Shown here: positions 11,147-23,317 of the stretch, piece by piece | Layout of the letters: each line of letters begins with the position of its first letter | How positions within the stretch are numbered: the stretch's first letter is position 1 | Source: Gari tellinella | Lineage: Eukaryota > Mollusca > Bivalvia > Cardiida > Psammobiidae | Direction of reading: 5' to 3' | Assembly (NCBI GenBank): GCA_922989275.2 | Contig: OV277866.1 | Coordinates: 77,164,328 to 77,228,327, forward strand | Length of the DNA: 64,000 nucleotides | Notes under the pieces: generated by a model | Databases searched by the model: none | The model's input: only the letters and a program-made list of their open reading frames with translations | What the model was told of the DNA's origin: nothing | Position numbers and translations under genes: made by a program

Positions 11147-11409
11147 GAACGTCGTTCTTCATTCGTGGTTATATGTATACAGCTTAGTCGAACAGTTCAC
11201 TAAAAAAGATACTTATTTTACTTATTGAGGGATAATTGGTCAAATGATACGAAACGTAAAAAAACGACAGCTCCACAGAACCTCTTTGATTCACTCCCAG
11301 TCTTCTCGTAACGTCCGCCCGCCAGTGACGTCACCAATGGCTTCTGTTTGGCTTGACTAAATCACGGACCTCTACTGTACTAGCGGAAATATTGCAAAAT
11401 GTTAAATAC

Positions 11410-11632
11410 TTCTCCAGCAAATCGCGACCTGACTTCTCACTTTTAAAACAGTTTGGATCCAGATCAGACGCCGCGTTACGCGGCGTCTAATCTGGATCAA
11501 AACTGTTTACACTCATATTTATGTTTCTCTAATAAAATACTGCTTTGAAATTTAATTTTTGAAAAATATTCAGACGACAAATTTGAAGCAGACAATATTA
11601 CAAAATGAGGTGGGTGTAACTGGTCTGGGGTT
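11410..11632 (+). mobile_element. MITE family J copy
   Basis: Core 1 with a GCGTTACGC tip (11445-11515) and CAGACGACAAATTTGAAGC in the right half. TTAA ends not clear. Confidence 0.55.
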
Positions 11633-11841
11633 ATCTGGTTGACTGTTTTAGATGGTTCTGTGACGCATATTCATACAGACGGTCGCTTTAAATCAGCCAT
11701 TTCTGACAGAAGCACATACCAAAAAGCCAAACCTGTCACTTGCAGTTTTTCCTTCCTTTTTTAAATTTCACTTTTAGCTTCTAAGTAAGTCACTCCGACA
11801 GTCCAATGCACCTGCACAGCAAGCTGTCGGTCCCCTTCTTA

Positions 11842-12093
11842 CAGTGAACAAGATATTATTTCTTTCCCAATAAACGCGTTTTTACTAGAACTTTTTATTT
11901 CCACTGCAAACAATTTGTAGGCAGATCAGACGCCGAGTATGTCGGCGTCTGATCAGGCTTCAAACTATTTGCCACACCAAGTAATAGGAAACGCCAGAAT
12001 TGTCAAAAAGTTATGAAACTCTTTGTTTTTATTGCAATGTGTAAATGCGTTTCGTTTGCGTTTAAACGGGAAAAAATAACGGAGTCTCCACTG
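11842..12093 (+). mobile_element. MITE family A copy (older subfamily)
   Basis: CAGTGAACAAGATATTATTT left TIR and GGAGTCTCCACTG right end, TA-flanked. Core 1 has an AGTATGTCGG centre. Confidence 0.88.
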
Positions 12094-12108
12094 TACGGCA
12101 GACACATA

Positions 12109-12356
12109 CAGTGGAGAATCTGCTATTCTTTCCCGTTTAAACGCAAACGTACGCAAACGCAAAGCACTAAAACGTAGAAAAGTACAACTTTTGGACAATT
12201 CTGATAATTCATGTTTATATTGGTGGCAAAGAGTTTGGAGCCAGATCAGACGCCGGGGGTTACCCGGCGTCTGATCTAGCTCCAAACTGTTTGCACTGCA
12301 AATAATAGTTTTAGCGTAAACGCGTTTATTGGGAAAGAATAACACATTCTCCACTG
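12109..12356 (-). mobile_element. MITE family A copy
   Basis: Intact reverse copy only 15 bp from the previous one, giving a closely spaced inverted pair. TA on both sides. Confidence 0.94.
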
Positions 12357-12850
12357 TATCCATATACAGCAAAACGCATAAGTTCGCTCATAAATTAGTG
12401 GTTAAGTGCACGATAAATATTTACTAAGCTAACCCTTGTCCTGTTACATGAAAGTGTGACTTTGCTGACATTTTCAAGCTGTTTTGATCCAGTTCAGACG
12501 CCGAGTAACAGGGCGCGTGACAAGAATAAAAAATGTCTGGAATTGGTATTAATTTCTATTTAAGTTCATGAATAGTGCAATCTGATTGTGATTTTGTTCC
12601 CTGCGATTATCTTTTAAGCAGTTGGTTGCTTAGAAGAATAAGGATTCAAAACCAAAGCAATCTTTGAACTAGAAATATAATGATTAGAGGTAGACAAAAA
12701 TAGGCAACGTGTACGTTAACTTTGATCTTTAAATAATTATGAATACAATTATTTTGTTCAAAGCGTTTCAATGCAATTTAGAAAAAAAACATAATCCGCA
12801 ATATGTAGTATTGCTGCAGTTTCAAAACATTTTAAAACACTCGTCTTTTT

Positions 12851-13056
12851 CAGGACTGCCATAACTTGATAATGAAAAATCCTAAGTTTTCAAAATTTTC
12901 TATTTTTCAAACGCCAATACTTAAAACAGATTTAAACTTTTAAAGCAGAATACGCCTTAGGCGCATTCTGTTTTACTTTCAGCCTGCTTTGAACTACCAT
13001 CTGCTCGGATGAAATATCCCAAGATTTCGGAAAAATCCGGAGAAATGGCAGCCCTG
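12851..13056. mobile_element. hAT-like MITE family D copy 1
   Basis: Ends CAGGACTGCCATAAC and AAATGGCAGCCCTG. The centre is a core 2 hairpin (AAAGCAGAATACGCC...). Flanks TCTTTTT and CCTCTTT could be a degraded 8-bp duplication, which would fit hAT. Confidence 0.75.
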
Positions 13057-13135
13057 CCTCTTTCGTCAAAAGTGTTATTTCCTATTCCATCTCATTTTGA
13101 TGACCCATAATGGGATCGGGTCAATATTGTTTCTC

Positions 13136-13248
13136 TACGCAGGACGATCGGCCGTTCTCGTCCACGGTCGGCCCGTTCCGAATTATATACTAAAGCATAG
13201 CTCAGAACGGGCCGACCGTGCACGAGAATGGCCGATCGTTAAACGTAG
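13136..13248. repeat. Long inverted repeat (fold-back)
   Basis: Arms of about 45 bp: CTACGC..ACGATCGGCCGTTCTCGTCC..GGTCGGCCCGTTC and its inverse GAACGGGCCGACCGTG..GGCCGATCGT..ACGTAG, with an AT-rich loop near 13182-13200. GC-rich compared with its surroundings; seen once here. Confidence 0.85.
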
Positions 13249-13606
13249 CGTCCCGGTTTTGGTCCGATCTCATTAGGGGGCCTCAACCTTAATGATTAAT
13301 TGTTTTCATTTATAGACTTCACGTGCGGTATGCACAAGGCGCCTTGCGTAATAAAATGCTCGACCGCCATGCTTTTTTTATTTAGTTGGATCGCTCGTTT
13401 GTGTTTTATGTCATTGTCAAACATGAAAGAGACGTGTTCTTTTCACCTCATTGGTGTAGTACACAAGAACATGTTCTCATACCTACCACCCACACCGAAC
13501 CTGGCTTGTGCATTCATTACAATAATTTCCCAACTTGCGCAAAGAGGTGTAGCTTACCTGTTTGTAGTAATTGGTAGTTTTCGAGGAAATTAGTATATGA
13601 AATTAA

Positions 13607-13845
13607 CCACTTCATCCCTGAAACTTTTAATGAAAAATTCCAGTTTCCAATAAAGTCTGGTCCATTGGTTGACTATATAGGGTTGATTTTAACAATATCT
13701 TGCAAAATGATAAAGGGTAAAGACTCTGTTCAAGGAAACCCTTTGATCTGAGTATACATGTACACCGTTTGCATAGGACACATATACTCTTCTTTGGTAC
13801 ACGTTTGGTAAATGACAAGTATAGTCGTCGCTAGGATTGAGTCTG
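13607..13845 (-). mobile_element. MITE family H copy
   Basis: TTAA at 13603-13606 and 13846-13849. Left CCACTTCATCCCTGAAACTT; right GTATAGTCGTCGCTAGGATTG (reverse of the CCTAGCGACGAG end). Confidence 0.7.
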
Positions 13846-14037
13846 TTAAGTCTATGATTAAAATATTTGCGGTTCACCATTATCCTTGTCAACATCACTG
13901 AAATCTTTATTGCATGAGCTCTTTTTCCTACTTAATTCCGTCGATTCATGCACTACTCTTAGGCAGTCAATGAATTTGAAGTGATTTTGCAAATCCGTGA
14001 AGTATTCTTAACGCCAGTAGTTCATTTTATAATACAT

Positions 14038-14526
14038 TGAGCCCTAGTGACGAGTATACTTGTCCTTTACAAAAAGTGTACCCATGAAGATTACACGTGC
14101 CATATGCAACCAGTGTAGATCCTGATCAAAGTGCCCCTAAATGAGTCCTCTTATCAGTGTATACCCTGTTTGTCATTGTAAAGTGTATTGTAAAACATAC
14201 AGTGGAGAATCTGTTATTCTTTCCCGTTTAAACGCAAACGTACGCAAAGCACTAAAACGTAGAAAAGTGCAACTTTTGGACAATTCTGATATGTCATGTT
14301 TATCTTGGTGGCAAACAGTTTGGAGCCTGATCAGACGCCGGGTTACCCGGCGTCTGATCTGGCTCCAAACTGTTTGTACTGCAAATAATAGTTTTAGCGT
14401 AAACGCGTTTATTGGGAAATAATAACAGATTCCCCACTGTATCACCTTAATAATAAAAAAAATTGACTTGGCTAAATTGTAAACTGTAATTGTCCATTTG
14501 AAATTTGAGGGAGGAAAGAGTTAAGC
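14038..14526 (+). mobile_element. MITE family H copy interrupted by A
   Basis: CCCTAGTGACGAGTATACTTG at the left; after the A insertion, TTGACTTGGCTAAATTG...TTTGAGGGAGGAAAGAGTTAA closes the element. Confidence 0.75.
14200..14439 (-). mobile_element. MITE family A copy inside H
   Basis: Intact reverse copy with TA duplication. It has a short deletion in the GTTTGCG repeat region (CGTACGCAAAGC). Confidence 0.93.
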
Positions 14527-15006
14527 AGTCACTACATTTGAAGTGTTTTTGCAAATCCCTGAAGTATTCTTAGCCGTAACAATTCATGTTATAATCGCCA
14601 AAGCGGATAGTGAGAGAGTCGAACGTATTGATATTGAAACATTCAACAGCATTTCATGAGAGGAGTCCTCAAAATGAGAGCATGGCAGTAAAGTGTGACT
14701 GTTTTTGGGGTTGTATCCCACTTTCCCAACCTTTTTTGTTCACACCTCTCAAGTTCCCAACTATTTCTTTCTCACCCCCATTTACCTGGGTCATTATTTC
14801 TTTTTTAAAACACAAACATATTGCAATTAATTACAGTTTGAACATGTTGAAAATGTTCACGATTTCTTATACATGTACTCTGAACGGAAAGACGGCGTCT
14901 GATTGGCTCCAAAATGATTGCAATTAACAGTTTTGGTGGATTATGGTTTCTGGCATCATTGAACTTAAGTAGAAAACGGATCTCTTCTGGCCAAGCAAAA
15001 TGTATT

Positions 15007-15042
15007 ACCACGGAGGACTTACAAGTGTAAGTCCTCCGTGGT
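15007..15042. repeat. Perfect hairpin, 17-bp arms, 2-nt loop
   Basis: ACCACGGAGGACTTACA, loop AG, then its exact inverse. It belongs to no repeat family recognised here. Confidence 0.95.
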
Positions 15043-15442
15043 ATTATCAAGAAGTACAAATGTTTTCAACTAAAACAAGTTGTCCATTCTTCACAGACCT
15101 CCGGTCTTGAGGGAAGGTCCGTTTTCAAATGGTTATACTGTACATTCAATAAGGAGGCGCACTATTTCGTATTGCTGATATAGCTATAAAATATTGCCAA
15201 TTAAGGCTGAAAGTGTAAAAACTTTCACTCCAATTTAGTCTCAGTAGGGGACCGCGCATTTTTTGCCACCCTGCGCCTATAATCTTCCCACCTGAGCATT
15301 ATACATTTAACACATTAGTGCGGAAAGTGTATGGGCCATATAGGATTAGGCTTTCCTTTGTAAACCAACATCAGGGGTGGACTACAGCAACATGTTATTA
15401 GGGCATGAGGCGCAAGTGTAATCTCTATCCCTAAGCATTGAA

Positions 15443-15905
15443 CAGTGGAGAATACATTATTCTTTCCCGCTTTAACCCATTTCCCCATAGCCTATTTCTA
15501 GTAATTAAGATATGTGACCTATTAAAACAGGTTGAAAGTAAAGCAGAATGCGCCATATGGCGCATTCTGCTTTACTTTCAGCATGCTTTAAGTTACTATC
15601 TGCTAGGATATAGAAAATATTTATTATGGTACATATTCATGACAGTATAAAGTGGAACTATTTTCTTTGGCGGATGAATAAAATGAATGCGCTAAAAGTC
15701 GCTTCTATAAGGGAAAGGGTTAAAGAAAACTTAACGCAAATGTAATACAAACGAATATAGAAAATGACTGTTAATTTAGACAATATTGGCGATTCTTTTT
15801 AATCAGAGTGGCAAACAGTTTGGAGAATATCGGCTACAAACTGTTTGCAGTACAATAGCTTTAGCATAAACGCGTTTGTTGAGAAGCATTGTTTTTTCGT
15901 CGCTG
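15443..15905 (-). mobile_element. MITE family A copy interrupted by B
   Basis: CAGTGGAGAATACATTATTC left TIR; the right end decays to GTTGTTTTTTCGTCGCTG-like sequence before TA. Core 1 remains as CAAACAGTTTGGAGAATATC. Confidence 0.7.
15476..15719 (+). mobile_element. MITE family B in the TTAA of A
   Basis: TTAA at 15472-15475 and 15720-15723. Ends CCCATTTCCCCATAGCC and AGGGAAAGGG, with a perfect core 2 (GAATGCGCCATATGGCGCATTC). The host site is the TTTAA next to the A TIR. Confidence 0.9.
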
Positions 15906-15959
15906 TACAAGCTTGAGGCGCAAAAACAATCTCTAACCTTCAACAGTGTACAGTGCTAC

Positions 15960-17040
15960 ATGCTACATGTATTAGTTCCATTTTAAAGTAAACACAACCG
16001 CAATGACGATTTATTAAAATCCGCTTTGCAAATATTTTGCAGCCTACTCGGACTCCGATTTTCTCGGCGTCTGATATGGCTCAGTTCTGCCTGCCAAGGA
16101 CAAACAACGAATACATAATTATATTGTGAAGAAATAAATGTAACACTGATTTAAGCTTGAACCGCAAGAAGAATTTCTGAAAATATTTCTTGGACCTTGC
16201 CGTCGTCATAGTCTGGCACCAAACTGTTTTCGGTTGAAATACATGTACATGTAACTGATTTAGCATGAGCGCGTTCATTGGTATAGAATAACGTCTTTTC
16301 TACTGTAATTGTGTCAATGTACATGTAATTGTTTCAATGTACATGTATGTGGTGTTCAATACCCCTGTTGACTGATATTTCGTAACGATGAAATTGCACT
16401 AATTATCAACCTTATAAACGCTGTATGCGAATTTTGAAATTAACTCTCGCAAACAGTTTGGGTCTAGATGAGACGCCTAGTAACTCGGCATCTCATCTAA
16501 ATCCAAACTGTTTGGCATACTTATGCTTATTTCAAAAATAAAAAAACAGATAAGTTAACTCTATGAATTGTTGCAGAATACAAAATACATTTCGCAGACG
16601 ATAATAAAACAGCGCGCGAAAGGTTGAACCGCACTGATATAGCTCGTGTACATGCCGAACATTTTGGTTTCAAATGTAGGTAATCAATCCTGCTTTCAAG
16701 TCCTTGCTGATAAGTTTGAAAATATAGATTATGATCTGAAATTTCACTTTTTTGTTGACATTACCCACGCCGTTAAACCTTTGACAAAAACTGTCGTTTT
16801 GGGTACACAGACAAAATTTGACAATCGTGGCCGATGGGACCCCGTTTAAATTATTCACTTGTAGTCTACAAATTAACACATCCCTTTCTCTATACAATAG
16901 ACGCTGCCTTCGAACATAGTTGGACGAGCTCATGAACAATTTATATGGGCATCTTAAAGATTCTACAGTTTAGAAACCGATATTTTTCCCAAATAAACGC
17001 ATTTTTGGTTAAAAAGAATTCTGCTGCAGATCGATTAGGA
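15960..17040. other. Intron with decayed A/J fragments
   Basis: A right-end fragment lies at about 16190-16305 (GCGTTCATTGGTATAGAATA). A core 1 hairpin with ATGAGACGCC arms is at 16453-16514. A very decayed A left end is at 16973 (CAGTTTAGAAACC). No gene seen. Confidence 0.5.
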
Positions 17041-17109
17041 CCTGATCAGACTCCAAACAGTTTAAAAATAAAGCATCTTCACTTTCAAAGCGCTCTTGTT
17101 ACGAAACGC

Positions 17110-17309
17110 GGCGTCTGATCCGGATTCAAGCTGTTTGTCACTCGTCATTAATGTTTTTTTCTGTCAAAATGTGCATTATGTAACTTTGAGAAAAAACAAA
17201 AGACGACAATTTTAAGCAGAAGGCATTATAAATGTCTTGTTTATAGCGGCAAGGGTCGTTGTAAGGAGGGAGTCGTTGTTGAGAGGGTCGATATAGGGAG
17301 GGAACACTG
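17110..17309 (+). mobile_element. MITE family F right part
   Basis: From the core 1 right arm (GGCGTCTGATCCGGATTC) through CTTTGAGAAAAAACAAAAGA to GAGGGAGTCGTTGTTGAGAG and end AGGGAACACTG-TA. The left half is lost. Its right neighbour (17312-17383) is an H fragment. Confidence 0.7.
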
Positions 17310-17538
17310 TAGTCATAAATTGATAAGACTTACTGTAATTGTAAATTGGAATTGTACATTAACAGTTCCAGGGGTGTATGCGTTAAAACAAGATAAAATT
17401 AAAGCAGAAATTCACATGATGTAAACACCAGAGCCAAACCCAGAACTTTTGTACTAGCGCCATTTTGTCGTATTTCCTTTAGAATTAAAGCGCATCTTCA
17501 CTAATACTGAATCTTATTTGTCAGCCTGTACAGTTTAA

Positions 17539-17781
17539 CCCTTTCCCCATAGAAGCGACTTTTACGCCTTTAATTTATTCCTCCGCTGAAGAAAATAGTT
17601 CAAGTTTGTACCCTCATGAACAATTACCATAACAAATATTTTTATACAGCCTTGTAGATGGTAGTTTAAAGTAGGCTGAAATTAAAGCAAAATGTGCCGT
17701 AAGGCACATTCTGCTTTACTTTCAACCTGCTTTAAGTGATCACCTGTTTTTATTGTTATAAACGGGTTAATGGGTAAAGGG
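17539..17781 (-). mobile_element. MITE family B copy
   Basis: TTAA at 17535-17538 and 17782-17785. Ends CCCTTTCCCCATAG and AATGGGTAAAGGG. Core 2 present with GTGCCGTAAGGCAC centre. Confidence 0.88.
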
Positions 17782-18175
17782 TTAAATGATCTATTGAAAA
17801 TACTCAGCCATAGCCGGGCTTAAATAAATGTACCCGGTAATATTAATACTGTGATATTAGGAAAAACTGTAGGATGATACCCAATAACAAATAGGCTTAG
17901 TATTGTGTTTGTAAACTCGGCTGATATTGTTATATATAGCAATCTCGTGTTATGACCTAGTTGAGGAAATCTGATAACACGGTTAGTACATGATATACAT
18001 TCACCAGCCAGATAACAGCCACGCAAATGACCTTACAGGAACGGTAACTCTCGCGATTTGTGCCATATATTTGTATTAGAACAATCAGAAGAAGCTGTCA
18101 GAGTTACGTCTCGTTATTACTATACTACTCGCAGGATGAATTGTTGACTGTGGTTATTGTTTTAACCCATTACCC

Positions 18176-18408
18176 CATAGCCTGTTTCTAGTTTTGAAAA
18201 TAGGTGACAACTTAAAGCAGGTTGAAAGTAAAGCGGAATGCGCCTTAAGGTGCATTCTGCTTTACTTTCAGCCTGCTTTAAGCTATTATCTGTTTAGATA
18301 TATAGAAAATATTTCTGAGGATATATATTAATGAAAGAATAAATTTGACATTTTTTTAATGAATAAATAAATTACAGGCGTAAAAAGGTGTATTTATGGG
18401 GTAATTGG
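18176..18408 (+). mobile_element. MITE family B copy
   Basis: TTAA at 18172-18175 and 18409-18412, with CCCATTACCCCATAGCCTG and TATGGGGTAATTGG ends. Core 2 has one mismatch (CCTTAAGGTG). Confidence 0.9.
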
Positions 18409-18419
18409 TTAAGCAAGAT

Positions 18420-19560
18420 GAAAGTAGAACCGTAAGTCTTCGATGGCATTGATGTGAAAATCTGTAGGCAAACTTTAGTCGTTGTCAGTTTTGTCATTAT
18501 TACAATACATCAGTATTGATCAGTGCGTATTTTTAAACTTAAAAAAGTAAGCAGCTTACTTGAACTACATCTTGATTTTAAAACTTGGTTTTCACCCATG
18601 AAACGAATATTTTAGATATATCCGGGGTTACACAGCTCAAATAGGACTTTAAACCTAAAATATGCGTTTTATCTAAAACAGAACAGGACAGTATTTCCCT
18701 ATATTCATTAAAGTAAAACTATACAGGAAACACCAATTCTTAACCCATTCAAAGCGCGGTACCTTCTTGTACCTGGATTGATTTTAGATCAAACATTCTT
18801 TAGGAAAACATTTTGTTCGACCAGCTGTTAAAGGAATTATACAAAAATGTATCGCTTTGACGACCACTAGAAAGCTGACTCATTCATAGTGTAACACAAA
18901 ATGGCTTTAAACAATATGAACGTAAAGCAGAAAGCACATACTTAAACAAGCCGTCATATAGGTGGTAGTAATGAAGAGATCTGATTGTACCGTCAACATT
19001 TTATCGATGGTATGTACTGTAGCAGGGTCATATAACACAGTAATGAGAATAGGGTATTATTGGACAAAATGTTAATTACCTGTAATTAGTGTATCGGATA
19101 ACTTTCATAGTTACCCGTGTTAGATCTGTGTACAGATAGCCCGCTTAGCTTGTTAAATCATCATTAACCGGGGCATATAACACAGTATAGACCCTGACCA
19201 GGCCCCGGAATGAGCTTATGCCCAGTCAAGACAAATAATCATAAGTATCGATATGGGATATCTGTAAATAAAGGGGAATAATAATAGTTATTTATGGACA
19301 CTAGGGGACGTAACTTATGTCTAACTAAGCACTATGGAACAAAAGCATAATTCTTTGCCTCAATCTGGAGATGAAATGGTTTTGTTTTGCGGTCAAAGGT
19401 TACGGGCGATGTTATACAAAAAACATAACCTGGGGAGGATTGGAGTAATTGTTTATGAATGTCGCTTTTAAATGTTTTGAAACAGTCTCTGACTGACTCA
19501 ACATAGACCATTCAATGGACACTTTCCTTTTCAACTCTTTCATACCAGAAACTCTGTAGC
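18420..19560. other. Intron stretch without recognised features
   Basis: No element copy, exon or RNA gene recognised. Confidence 0.5.
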
Positions 19561-19564
19561 TTAA

Positions 19565-19784
19565 CCCATTTACGCCCTGTGGATTATTCCATGTTTATAT
19601 ATTGGAATAGTCCTATTTTATCAAAGGGATGTCTGGTCAAAATTTTCATTTTCATTTTGTTTTATATTGAAATTCCTATCAGCAAATAGTGTAAACTCTG
19701 ATCAGACGCCGCATGATGCGGCGTCTGATCAGAGTCTACACTGTTTGCATATGTCCCATATATAGGATCGTAGGCACGAATGAG
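19565..19784 (+). mobile_element. MITE family C copy
   Basis: TTAA at 19561-19564; the right copy is mutated to TTAC. Left CCCATTTACGCCCTGTGG; core 1 variant TGATCAGACGCCGCATGATG and inverse; right end GTAGGCACGAATGAG. Confidence 0.88.
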
Positions 19785-19826
19785 TTACATGTAATGCAGG
19801 ACAATAGTAATGCAGAATGCTATTGA

Positions 19827-20071
19827 CCCATAATTCTATAGCTAGTTTCTTGTTTTGAGACCAGAAAAACACTTAAAGCAGGTTAGAAAGTAAAACAGAA
19901 TGCTCGTAAATGTGAATTCTGCTTTACTGCCAGCCTGCTTTAAGCTTCTATATGCTAGGATATGGGAAGTATTTCTTATGGTGTATATTCATGACTGTAT
20001 ATAATTAGTCTTTTTCCGTAACTGGAGGAATAGATTAAAGGCGCTAAAAGGCGTATCTACTGGCTAAGAGG
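19827..20071 (+). mobile_element. MITE family B copy, diverged
   Basis: Left target reads TTGA, right TTAA (20072-20075). Core 2 tip is degraded (GCTCGTAAATGTG). Confidence 0.75.
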
Positions 20072-20131
20072 TTAAACTGCAGTAAGATTTTATCGGTATT
20101 GTAAAACTGTCCACAATCTCCCTTGTACGGA

Positions 20132-20153
20132 CCCCCCCCCCCCCCCCCCCCCC
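20132..20153. repeat. Poly-C tract (22 C)
   Basis: Homopolymer after GTACGGA. Its length is prone to sequencing error. Confidence 0.9.
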
Positions 20154-20159
20154 TAAACT

Positions 20160-21720
20160 GGTTTACTTGGCTTGGGAATGTTCTGTGTTTCTGTCGGATT
20201 TCTATTCCAATCGTCAGCAATCCCGATGAAACAGATACACTGCACTTCTTCCGAACTTACGAAAAAAATGAAGATGGGACATGGTGTGGATTTCTGACAC
20301 TTGAAATATGCAAGACAATATTTTTCAGATAAAATCCGTTGACGAATAAATCACGTAACCAAACCTTTTGTTTCGAATTGTTCACACAACATTCAGACAA
20401 CTGACGAAATCCTGAACGCTGAACAAATATCGTCTGCTCAAAATATCGTCTGCTAAAATTCTAAAATTGGCGCGTTTCTTCATTAAAATTTCATGATTTC
20501 CTTTCGGAAATGAAAACAGATTATGTTCCAGATAAGGCCCCACAAAGGTGGGGCCTGATCTGGAATCTAAACTGTTTGCCAAATTCTCCATTTCTGGTAC
20601 CCTGCATTCAAAGAGTAACACATATAGATAGGACAGTCGCTTCATTTAACGCCAATAAAGCACCGTCGGTTTGGCCCAGCAGTTCAGACAGACAATCTGT
20701 CAACAAGAACACCTGTCAAAAAGTCTGGAAACGGTCAGAAATTGTCGTCTGCTTCGATATTTCGTTAAATACAGTCGAGTAAACGACCAGTAACGGTCAG
20801 CTGCTTCAAATATATCGTCAAGAAAGAGCCACAGATCCTGGTAACCCATTCACCTATCTAGCTTCAAATGGATACATTGAGTGCCCAATTAAGTCTAGTA
20901 TATTTTACACTATTAACCCTTAGCCCGCCAAATAAATTGTCGTCTGCTATATTTCTCGTCTGCTTCAAGTTTCAAAGTGCTTCAAAGTTGCTCAAAATTG
21001 CTGAAAATGTTGTCCGAGTGTCAAACAGCTTGGATCCGCATGAGACGCCGATGTTTTTAGCTTTTCTGGTAATGAATGTTGTGGACTACTTATTGGGCGA
21101 GATTTATATCCATTAGCTTTATTTATTTTTGAGAAAAATAAAATAATCAAAATTCCAGGCTTTTGTCAGAAAAAGAGACCTTAAAGACAAACCACACGAT
21201 AAATATTGCCTATATTTTCACACATTGTTTCTTAGGCTATTATCTTTCTTCATGAAAAGTTTCATAACACCTTGTATGGAAACTAAGCGCACCTGCGAAG
21301 TACCTTAACACCTTTAAAATTTGAATATCTATCGAACTAAAGCTCATAATGGATTTCGGATGTTTCAAATTCTAGGAATTCTTTAAGCAAAGATCAATAG
21401 AAAAAAATCGATCAATGTTAAATTATTCTTAACCAAGGGAAATCCGCATGAACAGAGAATGTTTATTCGCGTATCGAAATACTGGCTGAGGCATATCTCA
21501 TGTAAGTGTTAAATACCCGAAAAATGCGTTTATCAGATTTATTTTATATTTCACCATGTCGCTAAACCTTTAAACAAGTTTCAGGCCTTTTTCTGTGTGG
21601 ATTTGAATTTCATGAATGAATGGCCCAAATTGTGTTTGAATATTTTATCAAGTTGTCAAAAAAGTACAAGTTTCTAACAAACTAGGTAATAAAGCGACAG
21701 AAAGAGACTCATAAACGCCT
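20160..21720. other. Intron with core and J fragments
   Basis: A core 1 relative with a different tip (AAGGCCCCACAAAGGTGGGGCCT) lies at about 20510-20575. A J left half at 20917-21055 has TTAA, CCCTTAGCCCGCC and two TCGTCTGCT motifs. The rest is unassigned. Confidence 0.5.
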
Positions 21721-21774
21721 CAACTCAGTGACTGCCTAAACTCTCGTCCCTCTATGCGAGACTTTGCGAGCATT

Positions 21775-21955
21775 TTGCAAACAGTTTGAATCCAGATCAG
21801 ACGCCGCGTAACGCGGCTTATGATCTGGATCCGAACCGTTGCAAACTCGTCTATTGATGTTTTCTTCAATCAAAAATAATTATTCTAAATTTGAAAACAA
21901 AAGTTGTGCAAACGACAATATTTAAGCAGACGATAAATTTGAATTGGTAAGGGTA
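21775..21955 (+). mobile_element. MITE family J copy, partial
   Basis: Core 1 (CAGTTTGAATCCAGATCAGA...) with a GCGTAACGC tip, then ATTTAAGCAGACGATAAATT. Outer ends are unclear. Confidence 0.55.
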
Positions 21956-22204
21956 AAAAATAGCTGAGCCCAATTCATTGACTGTCGTCTGCTTTTAAAG
22001 TGTCGCCTGTTTAAATTTTTGACGACGTAAATGTCCTTTAGTTTCATCTGAATAATATCTAAACAACGGCTGACCAGTAAAGATCCTAATATAGTTCGCC
22101 AAAGAGGTGGTCCAATATGGGTCTGATAATTAACAAAACTGAGGAATTTTGTTTGCCCCTTTCATCCTCATATTTGTAGTATCCTTAGCCCTTCCATCGA
22201 CTTA

Positions 22205-22450
22205 CAGTGGAGAATCTGTTATTCTGTCCCAATAAACGCGTTTACGCTAAAACTAGTATTTGCAGTGCAAACAGTTTGGAGCCAGATCAGACACCGGGTA
22301 ACCCGGCGTCTGATCAGGCTCCAAACTGTTTGCCACCAAGATAAACAAGAATTATCAGAATTGTCCAAAAATTGTTCTTTTCTACGTTTTAGTGCTTTGC
22401 GTTTGCGTACGTTTGCGTTTAAACGGGAAAGAATAACAGATTCTCCACTG
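22205..22450 (+). mobile_element. MITE family A copy
   Basis: Intact young copy, TA-flanked, with one core mismatch (AGACACCGG). Confidence 0.95.
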
Positions 22451-22657
22451 TACATGTATAACATTGTCAGTTTTTATACCCGTTATCTACAAACGAGATT
22501 CAAATCCATATCTACGATACTTTTGCTGAAGATATATGACACGAATAGCAAACAGTTTAGATCCTGACCAGGCACCGAGTTTCTGGGGGTCTGATCTGGA
22601 TCCAATATGTTTGTAAAGGCGAATGGAGTTGCCTATATATGTCTTAGAAAGGATTAA

Positions 22658-22864
22658 CACATTCACCCTAGCGACGAGTATACTCGTCATTTAACAAACA
22701 ATGTACCTTTAAAGAGTACACTTGTTCTTAATGACCCCTCCGATCAAGGTCTGCACCGTTTGTCAAATGCAATGAATTTCAAAAGCACAACCCTAAATAG
22801 TCAAAAATGGGATCAACTTCATTGAAACTAGAATTTTCCATTAAAAGTTTCAGGGGTGACTGGG
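22658..22864 (+). mobile_element. MITE family H copy, full length
   Basis: TTAA at 22654-22657 (followed by CACATTCACCCTAGCG) and 22865-22868. It has ACGAGTATACTCGTC, a weak core 1 relative (GATCAAGGTCTGCACCGTTTG), TAAATAGTCAAAAATGGGAT and TTTCAGGGGTGACTGGG. The best H copy for defining the family. Confidence 0.82.
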
Positions 22865-22913
22865 TTAAAGATGAACATCAAGGCGTTGAACCGCGGTATG
22901 CTACAGTGGATAA

Positions 22914-23147
22914 TCTGTTATTCTTTCCCGTTTAAACGCAAACGTACGCAAACGCAAAGCACTAAAACTTAGAAATAACAACTTTTGGACAATTCTGATA
23001 ATTCTTGTTTATCTTGGTGGCAAACAGTTTGAAGCCTGATCAGACGCCGGGTTATCGGCGTCTTATCTGGCTCCAAACTGTTTGCACTGTAAATAATAGT
23101 TTTAGCGTAAACGCGTTTATTGGGAAAGAATAACGTTTTCTCAACTG
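22914..23147 (-). mobile_element. MITE family A copy
   Basis: TA-flanked reverse copy. The core tip has a short deletion (GCCGGGTTATCGGCG) and the right TIR a mismatch (CTCAACTG). Confidence 0.92.
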
Positions 23148-23317
23148 TATAAGACACTCTTGCATGGTGTAGAAAAGTATCTTATGAAATTCCTTCTGGT
23201 TCTCAAAGCGGAAAGAAATATGAATATGCAAATGAATTTAACATTTTACAGTCAAAACTTAATAACTTGAACTAGCTTATATCAAACTCACCAATATTTT
23301 TTCATTTGAATTTTGAT

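Noticed and set aside
20123..20332. Frame with polyproline start
   Set aside because: The prolines come from the poly-C tract and the remainder has no recognisable feature.
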